From positions 1 through 64,000 of the forward strand of contig JABVXV010000051.1 of NCBI GenBank assembly GCA_013365325.1: a stretch of DNA of 64,000 nucleotides. The letters are read 5' to 3'. The stretch's first letter is position 1; each line of letters starts with the position of its first letter. Origin of the DNA: Dipetalonema caudispina. Its lineage: Eukaryota > Nematoda > Chromadorea > Rhabditida > Onchocercidae. The notes beneath the pieces are model-generated. The model saw only the letters and a program-made list of their open reading frames with translations, made no database searches and was not told the DNA's origin. Below, in pieces: positions 55,001-62,260 of this stretch. The translations under genes were made by a program, and so were the position numbers.

Positions 55001-58000
55001 AATAAAGAAAAGTAAATTCTGCAAAAATTTTTTTTGCGATTCGATGTGAAATGTTATCTTATGCAAATTAATCTTTTATTAAAAATTAAGCAAAAGAAAA
55101 AAATGTCCAATCCGAAATAATGCAAGAAAAAATGATTACTTTATAAAAATTGAAGACAAAAGAATTGCAAGTCTGAAAATAATCTTTCTAAAATTTTGAT
55201 TAGCACAATTTGCTTTACATACTTTGGTAACTTATTTTAATATGAAAAATTTGATAGTGATAAAATGGTTTTGTAGATAAATACGCCATTCGGGTCATCG
55301 ATAAACATGTACATATTCTATGTAATTTAGGTCATTCTTGAGAATGTCACTGAAGTGGACACAGACCACTGACAATGATCGTGATAATAATAATGATGAT
55401 GGTAGTGATAGTAATGGTATTGGCAATGATAACGCGGTAGTGGTGATGACATAACGATGTAATGGTGATAACGGTGATAGTAATATTGTGATGATGATGG
55501 CGTGATTTTAACGATAGTGACAATGATGATAACGATAGCAACATGAAATAGTAAGACGATAGAAAAATTGTTGTGAAAATAAATTTAAATCGACATTTTT
55601 TTCGACCTTAAAAAGCTTCAAAACTTTGCACGATTATTTTATATTTAACAAAAGTAAATAAAATATTGGCTATGATATCGACTATTTAAAATATTTTGAC
55701 GTTTGACAATTATTCAAATCTTTAAATATTATAAAATCCATCTAAAAATTTTAAAATTGTGCCGCAAATTGAGTATGAATAGTTATAGTACAAAAAACAA
55801 TCAGCATACAAGGCAAAATTTTGTGTGAAGTTTGAAAAAAATGCATCGATAAAAATTTGATTAAATTTTGATTCTTATATGTTGAATACAATTGGATAAT
55901 AAAGGGCAAAAATTTCGGGATTTAAAAAAAAAAAGAAAAAGTCAAATTAATTGAAACAATTGATGTTTTGACTAGTTGAAAATAAAAATGCTGATAGGAT
56001 ATAATAATTATTAGCACTGAATGATACATATATTGAAAATTATTCAAATATTAAAATAATATTTAAATTTATCTAACAATCCTGAAATTTTAGCATGAAA
56101 TAAAAATGAGATACTTAAACATCATTACATTTTTCAAAAAAAGAAAAAAGAAAGAAATGTCATTTGATTCGTTTTTTTAAATGTGTTATTTAGTAATTTA
56201 ATCTGTCGAACGATTCGTACATTTGCAGTTATCGAAGTTTTGTTCACTAGACACTTATTAACTAGGCTAGCACATATTGATGGAAATCTTCTAGGCTTAT
56301 GATAAAGCTTCCATAATACTACACTTAGACAACATTTTTATTGTAGGAAAAGCATCAGCCAAGTCAGTTTCTGGAGAAGATCCAATGAATGTATATTAAA
56401 ACTAAGACTCTTATGCTATAAAGGTGGAGTTTTTCGTTTTTTTCCTAAATTGCATATAGAAGTCATTAATTGAAATTGGCAATAATTCACAGTTATTTTT
56501 CAATTATTAAAAAGAAATGAATAAGTGAAACAAGCAAATTCATTCTAATTGAACTAATAAATTTTGATGAGTATGTATTTATAAATATTTACGACGAAAT
56601 CACAACTAGGAAAACCCATGATAACCTAAGGCAGAATTGCATAAATTAAGATACAATCTAAAAAGTATTTATTAATAGATGAAGATAGTAAAAACAACAA
56701 ATCTAATAGATGGAAAGGAATGAGTGAAATTAAACTTTTATTATTTAAAATCATTGATAGAAGGATAGGATGATGAAAGGAATTGAATTTTCCTTCCATT
56801 GAAGTTTAGTTTGAATATTCAAATGATCAAATGAATCATCGATGACAATTTTCGCCACTTGAAGGACAGAAAATATTGACAACAAATTAATTCATTTCAG
56901 CGAGTGATATTCGTGAATATTTCGGAACCTTTTATAAAATTCATCGTTTTTTTTTTTTTTTTTTTAATTGTGTTAAGATGAAATGACGAAGTATTGGAAA
57001 TGAAAGAAAAAAGAAGTGGAAGGATTTCGGCAAATTTAGAAATTTTGCAATTAAATGATAAATGTCTTGAAGAATTGGCATTCAGTTAAAATATTTAATA
57101 ATTTAAGATATTGCGATTGTGAATGATTTGTAAAATGAATGAAATATTATTCTTATGTTAGTAAATAATAATTAATTTCTTCCTTGTTAGAAATATGAAA
57201 TCGTTACATAATTATGCTTCGTAATTAAAAGTATTAATTAATAACTGAAATTACCTTTTGATAACTGAGAAGACAATTTCAATTATTTTAAAATTAATGA
57301 AATAATTTTAAGTTTCAGTAGATGGAGCAAATTTTAATTTAAATTCTAAAAACAGAAGGAACAAAATTTATTTTAACTTTTAGAAAGAGAAGAAGCTGCG
57401 GCAAATTTTGCAATAATGTCAAACAAAAATATGAAGAAACGATGATGAGAAAAATATGCTGTCAGAAAGAGAAGAAACAAAAAAAAAGGTAAGTAAAAAA
57501 AAATTTCCATAGCATTTCCTCTTTGTTACTGCTATATTAGCAAGTTTTTTTTTTTTAAAACTTGATTAATTTTATTACTTAACAAATTTAGAATAATTTT
57601 GAGAAATCAAACAGTGAAAAGTTACAAAGTTTTGAAAGAAATGAAAAATGGCAAAAGAAAATGTTAATGAAAACTTAATTTAACTTCCAATTATATATAA
57701 AATTATAGCAATTTACGCATTTTTTACGTTGAAAACTATGTTTAATATTTTTCAGTTATTGCAAATAAATTTGAGGAATTTAATTTTGTTTGCCCTTCTT
57801 TTTTGATATTTATCATACTTTAATGATAAATTGATAATATATGTAATTGATTTTAATCTTAACATGTAAAGAAAGTTGTTGAATCATTGCGAAGTCATCT
57901 TTCACTGGTAAGATGACTTTCGGATAAAAATTCATAAATTTTTGGTGATTGAAAGGATAAGAAGCGAAAAATTTTTGGTGTAAATGTAGAGTTTAAAATT

Positions 58001-60423
58001 AAACCATAGCAATTTTAACCAGTACAGACAAGTTTTAATTGTAAAAAAATATAATTATTAGCAGGAAAAGTTATTCAAATGATGACATTCCATGGTAAAA
58101 GAAATTAACACATGACTGGAAAATGAACTACATTTTTTCGAACTGACCACTCATCATTATTGGTAAAGTAAAAATTTAAATTAAAAAATTTAGTGAAAAT
58201 ATTTCGTGATAGGAAATAACATTGCCAATACTTTGTTGATGTGAAAATGAATGATATAAAGGGAAAAGAGTTGGAAGTTAGGAGAAAGGAATGTGATTGG
58301 ATGAAATGAAATATAATTACAAATTTAAAAAAAAAAAAGAGAAAATAAAACCGGATCGCTTTGCAAAATGTTAGCAATTTAATAACGAAACTCTTTACCA
58401 GTTCTTTTTTTTTAAAGAAAACGTCAATTACTAAATTATGCAAAAACGTTTCTAAATTCCAAAATATCCAATTAAGAGATACGAATAAGATTATGAAAAG
58501 AAAGTGAGTTAGTTTAGTTAAAAAGAATGTTATTTAGTTAAATACTTAGCTGTAAATTTAAAAAACAAGGCCTAGTTTAGATCTATCATTATAGGCTAAG
58601 CTTTAAACAGCATTTTGGTACATCCTTTTTCTCATTTTGTGGATTTTCTGAGTCGTTATTGCTTTAAAGCTTCTTTTTTTTTTTATTCATTTAGTTTAAA
58701 ATCTTTGCACTTTTCATACTTTCATAGCGGTAAAGAAAAATTGAATAAAGTAAAAATCTGCGAATTTCAAGATAAAAAAGTAAATTTAATTAAACATTAA
58801 TCCCCAAAAATTTCTAGGATTTCATTGGAACATGTTAAAATGTTTATTGTATTTTGATTGAATTTAATGATATTCAATAATTAGAGAGACATTATCATTT
58901 GTTTTTTCTTTTTTGTTTGCATCTAAAAACGTCGATAGTATATTTGTTACAATTTATTGAATCCTACCGGTAAACAATAAAAGTAATTTTTCATCATATT
59001 CATTCATATTTTTTAATAATTATACTATTTTTTCATTTTCATAAGAATTAAATTAATGAATAAATATTAGTCAAAACAAATAAACGATAAAGAAGTAATT
59101 AAGCAAATAAAACGTATAAAAAAAAAAGCTTAAGAAATTGCTATGATGGGTGAGTTAACAAATATTATCATTCTATAAAATAACAAGAATTTCTTGTTTT
59201 CATTTCTAAATAGTTAATAAATAAATTTTATTTTTTCTTAAGCAAATAGGAAGACAAATAAATATGTATGCAAATGAGGATAAGAAATAAAGGAGGATAG
59301 AAATTAATTTGAATAATGATAACATTTAATGTGTAAATATTTGGCATTTGTTTATTTTTGATACGATGTACTTCTGAGCAAAAAGTGAAAAATAATTAAT
59401 TAATTTTTAAATTAACAAATGAATATGCTGTAGATATGAAATATTAATTCGATAGTAATCCATTTGATATTTTCAGGTTCATGAAATAATTTTGAAAGAT
59501 TGATTGGATTATTCAGCTGTTAACAGATTATCAATTTTAAGTAATTTTTTACTGCTGCTATGGATTAGCATGTGTGTATTTAGTTACATTTAAAATAAGA
59601 AGTAAATAAGTATTCAGTTAAGCTATTAACAGGAACATTAAAGTTCATATCATTAAATTAATTACATTAAACAATAAATTTCGTTGTTAATTTGTTACAA
59701 TTATTCACTTTATTGCAGCTATATCCATCTAATGTCGGATAAATTTTCCAAATTTTATGCAAAATTTCTAGAAACTATTAGATTTCCGAAATAAAGTGTA
59801 AAGGATGAAGTAGATTAAAGCAACTTGGAAGGTTATGGAAAAAATAAAAAAATTATTGGTAAAACAAAAAGAACAGCTAGTGATTCGAAAAATAATATCA
59901 ATCACACCAAAAATATAAAAGGTATCAAATTCTATCAAGTCGATTCTCAAAAAAATCCATATTTTGTTGAAAATTCAATTGAATCAAACAATTTATCAGT
60001 GTCTTAGAAATTCGATATTTTATTAAAATTTTATTGAATTGAGCAAGATCCAGATATTATGCATTTATTATGTTAGCATAACATTTTCTAATTATCGTCA
60101 AATAATCATTATCGTCTTCTCAGATCTAATAATTTAGCGATCAATTTATAGATATGATTGTTTCATATTATATTTTGTGTTATATATCAATATGAATTTT
60201 AATGAACAAATTTAAAAGTAAACGATGAAAAGTTTGAAGTACTGAAATGAATTTGAATTTTAAAAAAATGAAAGGAAATTGCGAACCTATTATGGCACGT
60301 TGTTACGATGCGCTTTTCAATTCCAAGTGATTCGGATGATAGTAATGGGATCGATTGTGATGAATAGTACCATGGAATGAAATTTGGTTGAAATGCCATC
60401 AATGCTGCTGTTGTAGTTCCCAT
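21337..60423 (-). CDS. EVI5: EVI5-family TBC-domain Rab GTPase-activating protein, 20-exon gene model
   Basis: The CDS joins 60423-60287, 50273-49816, 42163-41905, 41364-41238, 40604-40476, 40309-40142, 39785-39660, 39270-39127, 38322-38233, 37922-37825, 36509-36449, 26273-26049, 24860-24711, 24535-24374, 24235-24118, 23766-23620, 23433-23318, 22727-22647, 22507-22346 and 21585-21337. All joins are GT..AG and in phase, giving 1068 residues. Residues about 123-171 are polyglutamine. About 330-600 form the TBC domain, with the arginine finger in RDIPRTYP (R378) and the glutamine finger in GYCQG (Q414). About 580-990 are coiled coil, starting RLRTENRLLRQR. EVI5/EVI5L family members are Rab GAPs (Rab11 or Rab23 have been proposed as targets) that act in membrane traffic and cytokinesis. 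Collinearity with EVI5L, judged from memory, is very strong from the Ser-rich linker onward. Vertebrate members are about 800 residues, so the N-terminus is longer here. The first two exons are the least certain part. No clear AATAAA lies within about 150 nt after the stop. Confidence 0.9.
21722..21935. repeat. Degenerate approx. 54-bp tandem repeat in an EVI5-gene intron
   Basis: About four diverged copies of a unit like GAAAyTTTCTGATGAACAC, then TACTGAAAATATCATAATTT, then GAATAAGTAAAyTT. They lie in the 760-bp intron between exons 19 and 20. Confidence 0.6.
22346..22507 (-). CDS. EVI5: EVI5-family gene, exon 19, coiled coil
   Basis: Encodes 54 residues: RQKELSDQIKEERRKAVEVE, SELKERSVMERLKYSEAMQH and IADLKQAITHLELK. 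The acceptor is TGTTTTAG|CGT and the donor CTTAAA|GTAAAG, phase 0 at both ends. It matches the end of the family coiled coil ('QLSESRRKQAEAECKSKEEVMAVRLREADSMA'). Confidence 0.92.
22647..22727 (-). CDS. EVI5: EVI5-family gene, exon 18, coiled coil
   Basis: Encodes 27 residues, NHVCTNQLKRQDEEMKRLRE then EKSDILQ, a charged helix. The acceptor is CTCTTCCAG|AAT and the donor CTACAG|GTTTAT, phase 0 at both ends. It corresponds to the region after 'ELETQ' in EVI5L. Confidence 0.92.
23318..23433 (-). CDS. EVI5: EVI5-family gene, exon 17, coiled-coil repeat module 3
   Basis: Encodes IKELEDQLMGVRIREADTVA then ELKEMRQKVMELETQ, the third copy of the EVI5 repeat. The acceptor is TTTTACAG|GATGC and the donor ACACAA|GTTAGT, phase 1 in and phase 0 out. 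Confidence 0.94.
23620..23766 (-). CDS. EVI5: EVI5-family gene, exon 16, Ser/Thr-rich linker
   Basis: Encodes (G)TIPNEKVSQQPSTVVPQSA then RQRLAKLTATIIGTINAES and SSDTAGASDSSG. The acceptor is AACTTTAG|GTACC and the donor TCTTCTG|GTACGA, phase 1 at both ends, so it could be skipped without a frameshift. Low complexity suggests a disordered linker. Confidence 0.86.
24118..24235 (-). CDS. EVI5: EVI5-family gene, exon 15, Ser/Asn-rich linker
   Basis: Encodes KYVSSRVLESDTSKACLERR followed by an Asn/Ala-rich end. The acceptor is GATTTACAG|AAA and the donor CACAAG|GTATAT, phase 0 in and phase 1 out. There is no match to vertebrate EVI5 that I recognise; it is probably a lineage-specific linker between coiled-coil modules. 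Confidence 0.86.
24374..24535 (-). CDS. EVI5: EVI5-family gene, exon 14, coiled-coil repeat module 2
   Basis: Encodes 54 residues including LQEELISVKMREAEASLSLK followed by EMRQRLAELEQHWT. This is the canonical EVI5/EVI5L 'LQDELxSVRLREAxA...ELRQRVxELE' unit. The acceptor is TTTTTTAG|GAG and the donor GGACG|GTTGAT, phase 0 at both ends. Confidence 0.94.
24711..24860 (-). CDS. EVI5: EVI5-family gene, exon 13, coiled-coil repeat module 1
   Basis: Encodes 50 residues from KNEELTECATQVDDTSMIEH to TIKDLKLRIQ. The second half has the repeat pattern LQQEIIDTRAHEADNEITIK, the first of three similar modules. Phase 0 at both ends; donor ATTCAG|GTGAGA. Confidence 0.93.
25314..25412. repeat. Imperfect (ATT)n tract
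   Basis: Imperfect ATT/ATC trinucleotide tract in the 1.2-kb intron between exons 12 and 13 of the EVI5-family gene. Confidence 0.8.
25723..25780. repeat. Purine (A/GA)n tract
   Basis: Poly-A followed by GAGAGA-type purine tract. Similar purine or pyrimidine tracts occur at 42352-42387, 42508-42557, 46821-46869, 47046-47082, 48896-48948 and 50296-50313. Confidence 0.85.
26049..26273 (-). CDS. EVI5: EVI5-family gene, exon 12, coiled coil
   Basis: Encodes 75 residues starting RLRTENRLLRQRIDYLEQES and including SALADRLIKGQVNLAQEAEN. This is the most diagnostic EVI5 coiled-coil block ('RLRTENRLLKQRIETLE...GQVTRAQEAEEN'). The acceptor is TTTTTCAG|AGA and the donor TGCAAA|GTTTGT, phase 0 at both ends. 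Confidence 0.96.
27987..28123. repeat. TATACTGTAATAAAGTT repeat cluster
   Basis: The 17-mer occurs exactly at 27987-28003, 28076-28092 and 28107-28123, and as TGCGCCGTAATAAAGTT at 28024-28040. Spacing is irregular (37, 52 and 31 bp), so it is not a simple tandem array. Confidence 0.85.
29896..30081. repeat. (GAT)n/(ATG)n trinucleotide array
   Basis: A long GATGAT array with AAT and GAC interruptions grades into GAAGAAGAA. It is intronic. It yields spurious poly-Met and poly-Ile open frames on both strands. Confidence 0.97.
30157..30209 (+). other. Two-step hairpin (candidate structured RNA or element end)
   Basis: TCCACTTAC (30157-30165) pairs with GTAAGTGGA (30201-30209). GTTACC (30167-30172) pairs with GGTAAC (30191-30196). 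Between them are a 1/4-nt internal loop and an 18-nt terminal loop. The island is clearly GC-richer than the surrounding intron. The arms are short for a miRNA precursor, so the function is unknown. Confidence 0.5.
31790..32349. repeat. 66-bp tandem satellite array (interrupted by the gap)
   Basis: The unit contains AATAATGCTATTCTCTATTA, then TTATACMTC, then ATTAAATGATTATATTAAAT and GATACATAAACCTAATC. The anchor AATAATGCT begins at 31805, 31871, 31937, 32003, then after the gap at 32168, 32234 and 32300, exactly 66 bp apart on each side. Copies are nearly identical, differing mainly at the CATC/CCTC/CCTT position. The outer copies degrade. Confidence 0.97.
32029..32128. other. Assembly gap (100 N)
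   Basis: A run of exactly 100 N inside the satellite array. The anchors on either side are 165 bp apart, which is 2.5 units and not a whole number, so the gap length is a placeholder and the true array length is unknown. Confidence 0.99.
34523..34579. repeat. Three CACACGT / CATACGT motifs in approx. 23-bp register
   Basis: ATGCCACACGTCC, GTGTCACACGTGT and ATGTCATACGTGT follow one another at about 22-24 bp spacing. The middle one contains CACGTG (E-box). This is either a short diverged tandem repeat or a binding-site cluster inside the large EVI5-gene intron. Confidence 0.5.
36449..36509 (-). CDS. EVI5: EVI5-family gene, exon 11, TBC to coiled-coil hinge
   Basis: This short exon encodes (K)LEKDYLAKRTKEQEEAIELR. 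The acceptor is CATTTTAG|GCTG and the donor TTGAGG|GTTAGT, phase 2 in and phase 0 out. It matches 'RLEKEYAAMKSKEMEEQVEIK', the beginning of the EVI5 coiled coil. The next coding exon is 10.2 kb away. Confidence 0.92.
37825..37922 (-). CDS. EVI5: EVI5-family gene, exon 10, end of TBC domain
   Basis: Encodes YFQREVRERYENDHELLFVV then ANKVTLNAKKMK, ending in phase 2 at AAA AA|GTTAGT. EVI5L has 'YFQRVIPHQFDSCPDKLVLKAYQVKYNPKKMK' at this point. The acceptor is TTTTGCAG|TAT. Confidence 0.93.
38233..38322 (-). CDS. EVI5: EVI5-family gene, exon 9, TBC domain
   Basis: Encodes 30 residues: GMEFIFRVALAILQQARLDL then LKLDMEGMLK. This matches the EVI5L segment 'GLEIVFRVGLALLQVNQAELMQLDMEGM'. The acceptor is CATTTTAG|GGA and the donor CTTAAA|GTTAAT, phase 0 at both ends. 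Confidence 0.95.
39127..39270 (-). CDS. EVI5: EVI5-family gene, exon 8, TBC domain
   Basis: Encodes 48 residues, including THFNNMGFDTSMYASSWFLA and LPLELANRIMDIFLAE. The 'SMYASSWFL' block is the conserved TBC core motif C. The acceptor is AATTTAG|GAA and the donor GCTGAA|GTAATC, phase 0 at both ends. Confidence 0.96.
39660..39785 (-). CDS. EVI5: EVI5-family gene, exon 7, TBC domain
   Basis: Encodes 42 residues starting MPEEEAFAVFVRLMETYRLR and continuing with ELFKPAMTELGLCMFQ. This is nearly identical in pattern to EVI5/EVI5L ('MPEEEAFCVFVRLMQEYRLRELFKPSMAELGLC'). Phase 0 at both ends; donor CAA|GTTAGT. Confidence 0.96.
40142..40309 (-). CDS. EVI5: EVI5-family gene, exon 6, TBC catalytic fingers
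   Basis: Encodes 56 residues beginning VILRDIPRTYPELEFF and ending GYCQGSAFIVGQLLLQ. It carries both catalytic elements of TBC GAPs, the IxxDxxR arginine finger (R378 in the model) and the YxQ glutamine finger (Y412, Q414). An active dual-finger Rab GAP is therefore predicted. The acceptor is TTATAG|GTAATA and the donor TTACAG|GTATAA, phase 0 at both ends. Confidence 0.96.
40476..40604 (-). CDS. EVI5: EVI5-family gene, exon 5, TBC domain
   Basis: Encodes ELARRGIPQHFRTIAWQLL...RRSSPYEK in 43 codons, phase 0 at both ends. RGIPxxxR-xxxWxLL is the first TBC signature. The donor is placed at GAAAAA|GTAAAA because this gives the same spacing to the arginine-finger motif as in EVI5L. A second in-frame donor (GTGTAA) lies 6 nt further on and would add Val-Lys. 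Confidence 0.94.
41238..41364 (-). CDS. EVI5: EVI5-family gene, exon 4, start of TBC region
   Basis: The acceptor is TTTCAG|GTCAAA and the donor ATTAAG|GTTTCA, phase 2 in and phase 0 out. It encodes an acidic cluster (EDDEDLD) and then LWAIWGNLIKNWEVEIRK. This aligns with the EVI5L segment 'LWGRIANEWEEWRRRK' that leads into the TBC domain. Confidence 0.93.
41905..42163 (-). CDS. EVI5: EVI5-family gene, exon 3, Ser-rich linker
   Basis: The acceptor TTTCTTTAG|AA and donor CCGAG|GTATTT give phase 1 in and phase 2 out. The peptide contains ILMKMEQMNTSNELDSRS, followed by a Ser/Gly-rich run. This resembles the 'LEEQNRLLEAD...Ser-rich' segment just before the TBC domain in EVI5 and EVI5L, and is where clear family similarity begins. 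The linker is probably disordered and could be phosphorylated; that is inference. Confidence 0.9.
42680..42845. repeat. Degenerate approx. 103-bp direct duplication
   Basis: A(A/T)TTGnTCyTnAGrTTTGGC, then TAAATTCTTT, then TAATAAAC-like sequence appears twice, with TAAATTCTTT at about 42710 and 42814. Confidence 0.5.
47630..47705. repeat. (CA)n/(CATA)n microsatellite
   Basis: Compound CACACA and CATACATA array in the intron between exons 2 and 3 of the EVI5-family gene. Confidence 0.9.
48525..48756. repeat. Diverged duplication carrying CGTACGT sites
   Basis: 48525-48590 and 48692-48756 share ATTTTGGwTTAA, AAAyGTGTAA, CATTCA-like and GTAAnACnCGTACGT in the same order, offset 167 bp. The palindromic core CGTACG/GTACGT is conserved while the flanks have drifted. 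Confidence 0.55.
49816..50273 (-). CDS. EVI5: EVI5-family gene, exon 2 with polyglutamine tract
   Basis: The 3' end is GTGAGTAATG|GTAAGT, a strong donor in phase 1, and joins the acceptor at 42164 in frame (G+AA = Glu). The 5' end is taken as TTGTTAAG|G, a weaker acceptor that matches the phase of the upstream exon. Visible parts are a short Cys/Arg-containing segment (CCGNNCRRSIKHYRGQ), a Leu-rich stretch ending LCIQRTAYRK, then a long glutamine tract of mixed CAA/CAG codons broken by Lys and His, and a tail ERQIESSRMVAALLMQQQQ. An internal in-frame ATG at 50209 is an alternative start. No named domain is seen. Confidence 0.72.
49893..50048 (-). repeat. Coding CAA/CAG trinucleotide tract (polyglutamine)
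   Basis: On the plus strand this reads as TTG/CTG triplets (TGTTGTTGCTGC...). On the coding strand it is CAA and CAG codons with a few AAA/AAG (Lys) and one CAT (His) interruption, about 45-50 codons. Mixed codons suggest moderate rather than extreme instability. The tract lies N-terminal to the TBC domain in a region without conserved structure. Confidence 0.9.
51403..51476. repeat. TG/TCTG-rich microsatellite
   Basis: Compound (TG)n with GTCTGTGTCTG interruptions in the intron between proposed exons 1 and 2. Confidence 0.9.
52799..52852. repeat. Compound (TA)n(CA)n(GATA/GACA)n microsatellite
   Basis: TATATATATA, CACACACACA, GATAGACAGACAGA and CACACACATA run together over about 54 bp. Confidence 0.88.
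55370..55550. repeat. Cryptically simple GATAAT/GTGATG tract
   Basis: Degenerate trinucleotide-rich tract like those at 7440-8070 and 9440-9560. It gives a spurious Ile/Thr/His-rich minus-strand frame. Confidence 0.7.
60287..60423 (-). CDS. EVI5: EVI5-family gene, proposed first coding exon (residues 1-46)
   Basis: The exon starts at an ATG in context GAATCGAAATGG and begins MGTTTAALMAF. It ends CATAATAG|GTTCGC in phase 2. That phase fits the acceptor at 50274 exactly, so the split codon becomes AGG (Arg). Base composition is less AT-rich than the surroundings and codon use looks coding. No conserved domain is recognisable. The alternative is that translation begins at the in-frame ATG at 50209 inside the next exon and this block is another gene's exon or non-coding. 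Confidence 0.5.
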
Positions 60424-60557
60424 TTCGATTCCTTCATATGCAAATTAACAACTAACAATTAATCATAAACATTAATTGCTGTGAAAATAAAATGTGCTTG
60501 AACATTTATTCTTAATAATATGGAGGGTAATAGTAATTGATAGCACTCAAATGATAA

Positions 60558-60726
60558 TAGTCAAATATGAAAAAACAAATGGTCAATTTGAATAATAACT
60601 AAGTGATTAATTTGACTAATAGTTGAGCTTATTCAACGGTTAAAATTAATTCAATTATTAGTCAAATGTATTTTTAAAAAGTTAATTTGATTAACAATCA
60701 AAGTTCTATTTGATTAGTAGTCAAAT
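60558..60726. promoter_or_regulatory. TTAGTCAAAT / ATTTGACTAA motif cluster upstream of the EVI5-family start
   Basis: TAGTCAAAT occurs at 60558-60566, 60659-60667 and 60718-60726. ATTTGACTAAT at 60610-60620 is an exact 11-bp inverted copy of ATTAGTCAAAT at 60657-60667. The cluster lies 135-303 bp 5' of the proposed start codon (minus strand), so it is a candidate promoter element. TGACTAA resembles bZIP half-sites, but that is only resemblance. Confidence 0.4.
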
Positions 60727-60919
60727 AACATGAAATGATCGATTTGCTCAAATTATTTCGAACAAATTAATGCTTCTCTAAACACTGTCAGTTTAAGTAA
60801 TTAGTTGGCATAAAACTATTATTATAGACAAAAATGAATGATTAAGAGATTTTTTTTATTATAATTAGGAAAAATTTAATTAAAACTTCCAATATTTGAT
60901 CAAATTCAATCAATTTGTT

Positions 60920-61016
60920 AACGTACAGCGATGAAGGACAAACAGCAATAGGATAATGTAAATGAAGCCAAGAAGCAGATTGGATAATATTAACAGATGT
61001 TGCCAATCTAAGCAAA
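60920..61016 (-). CDS. Candidate exon, unassigned (weak)
   Basis: The acceptor-like TTTTGCTTAG precedes an open stretch LATSVNIIQSASWLHLHYPI then AVCPSSLY, followed by GTTAAC as a possible donor. Codon composition is less AT-biased than the surroundings. It is not in the right phase to join the proposed first EVI5 exon, and it matches no family I recognise. It could be an untranslated or alternative 5' exon, another gene, or chance. Confidence 0.15.
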
Positions 61017-62260
61017 ATATAAATAAAGGAGAACAATTTGGCTATTCGAAATTAGATTTTTTAAAAAAAAAAAAAAAAACAAACTAATATTTTTATCATA
61101 TTCTATCTTAAGAGGAAAAGGAATATACTGTAAAATATTTAACTATAAAGTTGTTTTTAATGCTTCTAATAGTTCACATCCGATTAAAAAGAATAAAAAG
61201 TAACAAAGCTTTTAGCTTGAATTTTCTTTTTTTTTTTTTTTTTTTTATTTGCAATAAAATGTTTTGTAGCAATGAAATGAGCTTGGCTTAAATTTTGTTT
61301 TATATGACAATTGATAATACTAAATAGAAGCTAAAGATGGTATTCATAATGTATGTATATTAAATTATAAGTAATATATTCTCGCATTATTCCTGAATAT
61401 TTGTTCCAACAAAAAATTGAAATGTTATTAAATGCATATAAATATTCAAAAATTGGGGAAATTAATAAAATTATCAAGTCGTTTTCTTCTTTTTTTCCCG
61501 TATTCTTTAGATACTTAAATTTATTTGCCTGTCATTTAATATCAATAATTAATGAATCATTTATATATCATTCAATATTTCAGGTAATTTTATTCAAAAG
61601 CTGTACCTAATAAGTTAACTAAAATTTTGATAACTATTAGCACTTCTTTTATATTAATTATATTTGAATCAAACTAAACGAACTAATAATTATTCAATAT
61701 CTGCAGAAATTTTGTACGAAATTTCATAAAACATTCAGAACAGATAAAAAGCTTAAGTGTTATGTTATGTATTCGATGCGATAAAGCTAACAATTTTTAT
61801 CTTACAGCTGACAAAACTATCTTTATAAGCTAAATATAACTATGCACTTCATCTGTTTATATTTCGTCTGTCTATTTGCAAACGATTTTACATTAAATTT
61901 ATCTATCTGATTACTAAACATTTCGTTGTGTATTGGGAAGAATAAATGATAGAGGATGTGTGCTACTAACTATTAAAAAGAATTAATCTAAATAATTGCT
62001 ATCTTTTTAGCAGTACAGAGTAACTTTTAAATTACGGAAAGTCGTAGCAAGTAATTTTTGAGTAATCTGAATAACTGCCAAAAAGAAGTGTTTAGTAAGG
62101 ATTGAGTACAACATTAGTAGGTATTTTATTTGGTTTTGAAATTTTCCGTGAACTAAAAGGAAATAGAATGCATTTGGTAATCAATTAAACGAACAGAAAA
62201 CTTTTCGATTTGTTTGGAAGTAAATTAAGTTTAATATTAAATGACGTAAACCTTCCTTAA

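Larger units (their letters stand above)
50274..60286. other. 10-kb intron between proposed exons 1 and 2 of the EVI5-family gene
   Basis: AT-rich, with a TG-rich microsatellite (51403-51476), a TA/CA/CAGA compound microsatellite (52799-52852) and a cryptically simple GATAAT/GTGATG tract (about 55370-55550). A small GC-rich hairpin lies at about 51341-51371. If exon 1 is wrong this is upstream intergenic sequence. Confidence 0.5.

Noticed and set aside
58105..58443. 112-codon minus-strand Phe/Ile-rich frame
   Set aside because: Composition matches random AT-rich sequence and there is no splice or family support.
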